Part shown: one piece after another, positions 13,181-16,677 of the stretch
Layout of the letters: each line of letters begins with the position of its first letter
How positions within the stretch are numbered: position 1 is the stretch's first letter
DNA from: 40CM-4-65-16 sp035279785
GTDB lineage: Bacteria > Chloroflexota > Dormibacteria > Dormibacterales > Dormibacteraceae
DNA: 16,677 bases
Assembly: GCA_035279785.1 (NCBI GenBank)
Contig: DATEHC010000175.1
Span: 1 to 16,677 of the forward strand
Direction: 5' to 3'
Notes under the pieces: model-generated
What the model was told of the DNA's origin: nothing
Seen by the model: only the letters and a program-made list of their open reading frames with translations
Databases searched by the model: none
Program-made: the position numbers and the translations under genes

Positions 13181-14082
13181 GTCTTGCTGTTGTTGTTGTT
13201 GTTGCTGCTGTTGTTGCGCAACCAGTTTGCGATCAAGTCGAACACCTCGTCGCTGCCAAGGTCGTTGAAGGGCTCATGGTATCGGCCGTCGAGCATGTGC
13301 AGTTCGCTCGTCCGCGGCGCGCGTGCGTGGAGCTCGCGGCTGACCTCGGGATCGATCAATGGATCGGCGGTCCCCGCGATGATCAGGAAGGGGAGCTTGA
13401 TGTCCTCCGCGTGGTCGAGGTTCTCCTTGCTGGCCTTTCGCCACTCCGCGTAAAGCCTGGTCGTGATCTTGCCGTGCACGAGAGGGTCTGTCTTGTAGGC
13501 CTCGACGACTTCGGGGATGCGCGACACGGTGGCGGCGTCGACGTTGTTGCTGAGGGAGAGCCTGGGCGTGACTCTTGCCAGCGCCTTCGACACGTTCGAT
13601 AGCCAACCCGGCACCTCTTTCGTCAGTCGCAGGGCGGGCGCCGAGACGATGAAGCGCCGCGCTTTGCTCAGCTTGCCTGCGCGAGCGGTCGACAGCATGA
13701 CCGCCCCACCGAAGGAGTGCCCGAGCGGAACGACCTCGCCGGTGGTCTGGGTTTCGACATGGGTGATGAAGGCGGCCGCGTCCTCGACCCATTGCTGCCA
13801 CGTGTCGACGTGACCTCTCTGTCCCTCGCTCTCGCCGTGGCCTCTCAGGTCGACCGCGTAAGTGGCCATGCCGCGGCCGGCCATTCCTTTCGCAAATCGC
13901 TCGTACCGTCCGCTGTGCTCGCCGTGGCCGTGCACGACGGCGAACGTTATTTGCGCGCCCGCGTGCGGCCAGGCGCGGTAGGCGAGCCTGGTTCCGTCGG
14001 CGGAGGTTAGGTTTCCCCTGGTGACGAGCGTCCCCTCAGCGGCCAAGGTGACCGAATCCGCGGAGGATCTTGAGCGCCTCAT
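13177..14082 (-). CDS. Alpha/beta hydrolase, monoacylglycerol lipase-like
   Basis: The protein has up to 301 residues and the bacterial monoglyceride-lipase pattern. HGHGEHSGRY (51-60) is the oxyanion motif and AVDLRGHGESEGQRG follows. GHSFGG (121-126) holds nucleophile S123, and the rest of the triad is D240 (GTADPLID) and H269 (RYHEPFND). It likely hydrolyses monoacylglycerols or lysophospholipids. ATG 14082 has GAGG upstream but overlaps the preceding gene by 47 bases; TTG 14046 would shorten the overlap to 11. The C-terminus ends in a run of Asn and Ser encoded by a trinucleotide repeat, beyond the normal end of the fold. No signal peptide is visible. Confidence 0.9.
   Translation of the reverse strand: MRRSRSSADSVTLAAEGTLVTRGNLTSADGTRLAYRAWPHAGAQITFAVVHGHGEHSGRYERFAKGMAGRGMATYAVDLRGHGESEGQRGHVDTWQQWVEDAAAFITHVETQTTGEVVPLGHSFGGAVMLSTARAGKLSKARRFIVSAPALRLTKEVPGWLSNVSKALARVTPRLSLSNNVDAATVSRIPEVVEAYKTDPLVHGKITTRLYAEWRKASKENLDHAEDIKLPFLIIAGTADPLIDPEVSRELHARAPRTSELHMLDGRYHEPFNDLGSDEVFDLIANWLRNNSSNNNNNSKT
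13184..13216. repeat. Trinucleotide repeat encoding an Asn/Ser tail
   Basis: Eleven consecutive TTG or CTG units on the plus strand read as AAC and AGC codons on the minus strand, giving NNSSNNNNNS at the end of the hydrolase. The longest pure run is five AAC codons. Such microsatellite-like tracts are rare in GC-rich bacterial genes and can change length by slippage. Confidence 0.85.
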
Positions 14083-14650
14083 GCTCGGCCTCGAGGAGGG
14101 TTGGCGCGTAGGCGCGGATACCGCACAAGGCGTAAGCCCACTCGGGGCTCGGCGGGCCCTGGGAGTGAAGGCGGAAGGTCGGGGGATAGAAGAAGATGCG
14201 CTCGCCCTCGACCTTCTTGATCACAGGACGCTTGGCGAGGACGTCCTCCAGTGAAAGGCCGCTCGGGAGCCTGCCCTTTTCGAAATCGAGACGGCGAAGC
14301 TTGGCGAGAGGATGGTCCTCGTCACGGATGCTGGTGCGAATTCCATACTCGGCGCTGAGGTCGCGCATGAAGATCGTGATGATCAGGGCGTCGGTCTCGT
14401 CGCTCGCCATCTTCACGAAAGCGGAGGCGCTGAGGTCGCGGCCTTCGTCGAGCTTGAGGTGGCGGAAGTACTCCATCTGGAACAGCGCGCGCGAGTAGGA
14501 GCTGGCGATCCAGGGCTCGCCGCAGCGCCAGGTGCGCGCGGAGGCGAGCGCGTCGAACTGCTCGTGGACGCGCTCGAGGCGATGCTCGGGTAGCCCGTAG
14601 AGCCGGTAGTGGAGGACGCGCGGCATTTGGGCGCTAAGCCTACCGATCAT
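14036..14650 (-). CDS. Protein of unknown function downstream of the VirB4-like ATPase
   Basis: I do not recognise this 204-residue protein. The frame is open far upstream, but that part is an Arg-rich shadow of the ATPase gene; ATG 14650 overlaps the ATPase stop (ATGA) and is the natural start. The sequence is soluble and mixed alpha/beta in look, with no membrane helix or signal peptide and no familiar nucleotide or metal motif. Visible features are a region rich in aromatic residues (WIASSYSRALFQMEYFRHL, about 47-65), a segment IITIFMRDLSAEYGIRTSI in the middle, and a basic, proline-containing end. Tight coupling suggests a role with the ATPase, perhaps as an accessory of the secretion or conjugation machine; this is inference. 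Confidence 0.7.
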   Translation of the reverse strand: MIGRLSAQMPRVLHYRLYGLPEHRLERVHEQFDALASARTWRCGEPWIASSYSRALFQMEYFRHLKLDEGRDLSASAFVKMASDETDALIITIFMRDLSAEYGIRTSIRDEDHPLAKLRRLDFEKGRLPSGLSLEDVLAKRPVIKKVEGERIFFYPPTFRLHSQGPPSPEWAYALCGIRAYAPTLLEAEHEALKILRGFGHLGR

Positions 14651-16677
14651 TTCGGGGGAGGCGATGGCGATTTGGAGGCGCGCATCACCTCTTCCTGCCA
14701 GGGCGGCGCTTTGACATGAAGGCGCAGGCGATGGTCGCCCGCGGCGAGAAGGAAATCGCCGCGCGTGCCCGCCTCGAGGTAGGCGCGCTGCTGGGGGCTC
14801 AGTCGAAACGCGTCCTGGAGCTTGGCCGCCTCGCCTGGACGCTGGGCGCCGAAGAAGACGAGCGCCGGGTTGGTGGCGACGACCGCGCCCTGATCGGAGC
14901 TGAGCAGATCGCCAGGATTTTGGGTGGCGAAGACGAGCGAACCGTCGTACTTCCGGATGCGGCGGGCGAGGCTGACCACGAAGCGCCTGATGGTGGCGTC
15001 TTCGAAGAGGAGGCCGAGCTCGTCGATCACGAGCATTCGCCTCCGGTCTTTTCGTTTGATTCGCGTCCAGAGTGCCTCGGCAAGCAGGAAGTGGACGGGT
15101 GCGATCATCTCGTCGCGCAGCTCGCGCATGCCGAAGACCACGATCGGGGCGTCGAGGTCGACGTTGGTCGGGGCGCTGAACATCTGGCCGAGGCTGCCGT
15201 GCACCCAACGGCGAAGGATCACGGTGACGCGGTCGGTCCTGGGCAGGCGGTCAGCAACGTCTTTGAGGACAGGCTGGCTCTCCTCCGCGTAAGCCTCCCG
15301 AACCGCGCCCTCGATGACCGCGCGCTCCGACTCATCGAGGCCGCCGCAGATGCAAGCGCAGAGGTCGACCGCGTCGGCGGCGGCGGGGCCGAGCCAGGCT
15401 TCGTCCTGCCCGTCCTGCGCATTGGATGGGCGAAGGTCGAGCACGTTGAGCGCGTGCCTGGACCCAAGCGCGAGCTGGACATCGATGCCGCCGAGCGTTT
15501 GAGCCAGGCGCCCGTACTCGTGCTCGGGATCGATGATGTAAACGCTCGTGCCCGTGCCAAGCGCGCCCATGACGAGGGTCGAGAGGAGGTAGGTCTTGCC
15601 GGCGCCGGAGTGGCCGAACACACCGATGTTCGCGTTGGCATAGCGATGCTGGTCGTATGGGTCGACCAGCACCGGCGCACCGGTGGCGGCGTTGCGACCG
15701 ACGAAGAGGCCGCATTGCTGCTGCAGGTCCGGCTCGTTCCATGGGAAGAAAGTCACGAGAGCGGTCGAGTCGATGACCCTCCGGCGCTGCAGTCGGTCGG
15801 GACCGCGCGGCCGGGTCGCGAGGTAGCCGTCGAGCATCCGAAACGTGCAGGGCTGAACATCGCAGAGGATCGCGCGCGCGGCGGCTTCGACCTTGCGTGA
15901 GTCTCGGTCGAGGTCGGCCACTGTCGGCGACGTCAGGGTGAGATAGATGGCGACGTGGAAGGCCTTGTCCTGGCTGGAGGCAAGGCGGCGCTGGAGGTCT
16001 TCGGCGTTGGGAATCGCGCCCGCGAGTGCGGGGTCGTTGCTGTCCTGCATGCGCGTGGCGCGCATCGTGACCAGCTGGCGCTGCAGGTAGTTGACGATCC
16101 ACGCGGCCGGCAGCGGCGTCGCGTGCCAAGCGAGCGTGAGACGGAGGCCGGGCGGCAGGAGGCGGAAGAGCCAGCCCGGCTCAACATCGGTTCCGGGCAG
16201 CCGATCGACGTACCAGGTGCGGCTGCAGCCGCCCTGATGCTGAAACCGATTGGTGAGTTGCGCGCCGAAGACATCGTCTGGCGCGTTGCGGGTGGTCACT
16301 TCAATACCCATCTCGGCAAGGGCGGTGGTCAGGCGTGCCGCCTGTCTCTCCGGCGTGATGAGCGTCGTCACGAATCGATGTGAGGAGCTCGATCGCCTTA
16401 TGTCATGTGCGAAAGCGAGGTCAGACCCGCGCATGTCATCGAAGTCGCCTGGAGGCGAGGTCGAGGTCTCTGTCTGTTCGTCGCTGCCTGGCGTGACCGT
16501 TATCACCACCTGGAGAGGTGCATCGAGTCCGTCGATGATGCGGCGGAAAGCGTTGAGCCAGCGGCGGCGCTCCTCCTCCGCCGCGCCGGCGAACCCGATC
16601 GATCCGGTATCGATCGCGACGAGGCTAGCTTCGGCGCTCCAGCATTTCGAGGGCTCGCGGCGGACGACGCGGATCAA
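14647..16677 (-). CDS. VirB4/TraC-like type IV secretion ATPase (5' end at window edge)
   Basis: At least 676 residues are visible. The C-terminal half is a RecA-like ATPase: GVFGHSGAGKTYLL holds Walker A (355-362), IIDPEHEYGRLA follows as in VirB4/TraC proteins, MLVIDELGLLFED is Walker B (D552, E553), and FATQNPGDLLSSD is the sensor-like motif. The N-terminal part (about 15-60, ending in a VVITVTPGSD strand) matches the usual N-terminal domain of these ATPases, so little is likely missing. VirB4 hexamers power pilus assembly and substrate transfer across the inner membrane. The first codon seen is TTG at the edge, but the true start may lie beyond. No relaxase or coupling protein is in view. 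It heads the minus-strand run of overlapping genes down to 12890. Confidence 0.88.
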   Translation of the reverse strand: MIRVVRREPSKCWSAEASLVAIDTGSIGFAGAAEEERRRWLNAFRRIIDGLDAPLQVVITVTPGSDEQTETSTSPPGDFDDMRGSDLAFAHDIRRSSSSHRFVTTLITPERQAARLTTALAEMGIEVTTRNAPDDVFGAQLTNRFQHQGGCSRTWYVDRLPGTDVEPGWLFRLLPPGLRLTLAWHATPLPAAWIVNYLQRQLVTMRATRMQDSNDPALAGAIPNAEDLQRRLASSQDKAFHVAIYLTLTSPTVADLDRDSRKVEAAARAILCDVQPCTFRMLDGYLATRPRGPDRLQRRRVIDSTALVTFFPWNEPDLQQQCGLFVGRNAATGAPVLVDPYDQHRYANANIGVFGHSGAGKTYLLSTLVMGALGTGTSVYIIDPEHEYGRLAQTLGGIDVQLALGSRHALNVLDLRPSNAQDGQDEAWLGPAAADAVDLCACICGGLDESERAVIEGAVREAYAEESQPVLKDVADRLPRTDRVTVILRRWVHGSLGQMFSAPTNVDLDAPIVVFGMRELRDEMIAPVHFLLAEALWTRIKRKDRRRMLVIDELGLLFEDATIRRFVVSLARRIRKYDGSLVFATQNPGDLLSSDQGAVVATNPALVFFGAQRPGEAAKLQDAFRLSPQQRAYLEAGTRGDFLLAAGDHRLRLHVKAPPWQEEVMRASKSPSPPPK

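Noticed and set aside
14651..15208. Upstream extension of the 204-residue unknown protein
   Set aside because: This part is an Arg-rich shadow frame of the VirB4-like ATPase; the ATG at 14650 inside the ATPase stop is the natural start.

Overview
The window is GC-rich and gene-dense. Short overlaps between consecutive genes are common, and GTG, TTG and one apparent CTG start are used. Gene content (cobalamin tail assembly, folate genes, LarC, ComB-like protein, PadR and HxlR regulators, 14-helix DHA2 efflux pump, VirB4/TraC-like ATPase) suggests a free-living bacterium of a high-GC Terrabacteria lineage, such as Chloroflexota/Dormibacterota or Actinomycetota. That placement is inference from protein flavour and composition only. 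I saw no rRNA, tRNA, CRISPR array or insertion sequence, and no gap between genes reaches 300 bases.

Layout. (1) 1-1372, plus: end of a cobalamin operon, with the last residues of a CobU-like protein, then cobS and a CobC-like histidine phosphatase. (2) 1406-3603: a ComB-family phosphatase (minus) whose start overlaps that of a divergent small cupin (plus); then a minus-strand pair made of a zinc-ribbon protein with a degenerate GGDEF domain and a histidine phosphatase that appears to start at CTG inside the preceding stop codon. (3) 3742-5409: a divergent HxlR regulator and short-chain dehydrogenase, the latter overlapping a small four-helix membrane protein. (4) 5306-10008, minus: five genes each overlapping the next by 4 bases, in transcription order folB, larC, folD, an O-methyltransferase and folC. 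The folC 3' end runs antisense through the end of the membrane-protein gene. (5) 10041-12889, plus: a GNAT acetyltransferase, then a PadR regulator and MFS drug-efflux pump behind a strong promoter that overlaps a palindromic operator candidate. (6) 12890-16677, minus: a VirB4/TraC-like conjugation ATPase (running off the window), an unrecognised 204-residue protein, a monoacylglycerol-lipase-like hydrolase with an Asn-rich tail, and a GlsB/YeaQ-type membrane protein, all overlapping.

How the genes work together. Block 1 finishes the lower-ligand branch of adenosylcobalamin synthesis. Block 4 makes and remodels tetrahydrofolate (dihydroneopterin aldolase, methylene-THF dehydrogenase/cyclohydrolase, folylpolyglutamate synthase) but also carries a nickel-pincer cofactor enzyme and an unassigned methyltransferase in the same tight transcription unit. 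Block 5 is a self-regulated efflux module. Block 6 ties a secretion/conjugation motor to lipid-hydrolase and membrane genes. Blocks 4 and 6 are the most unusual parts of the window.
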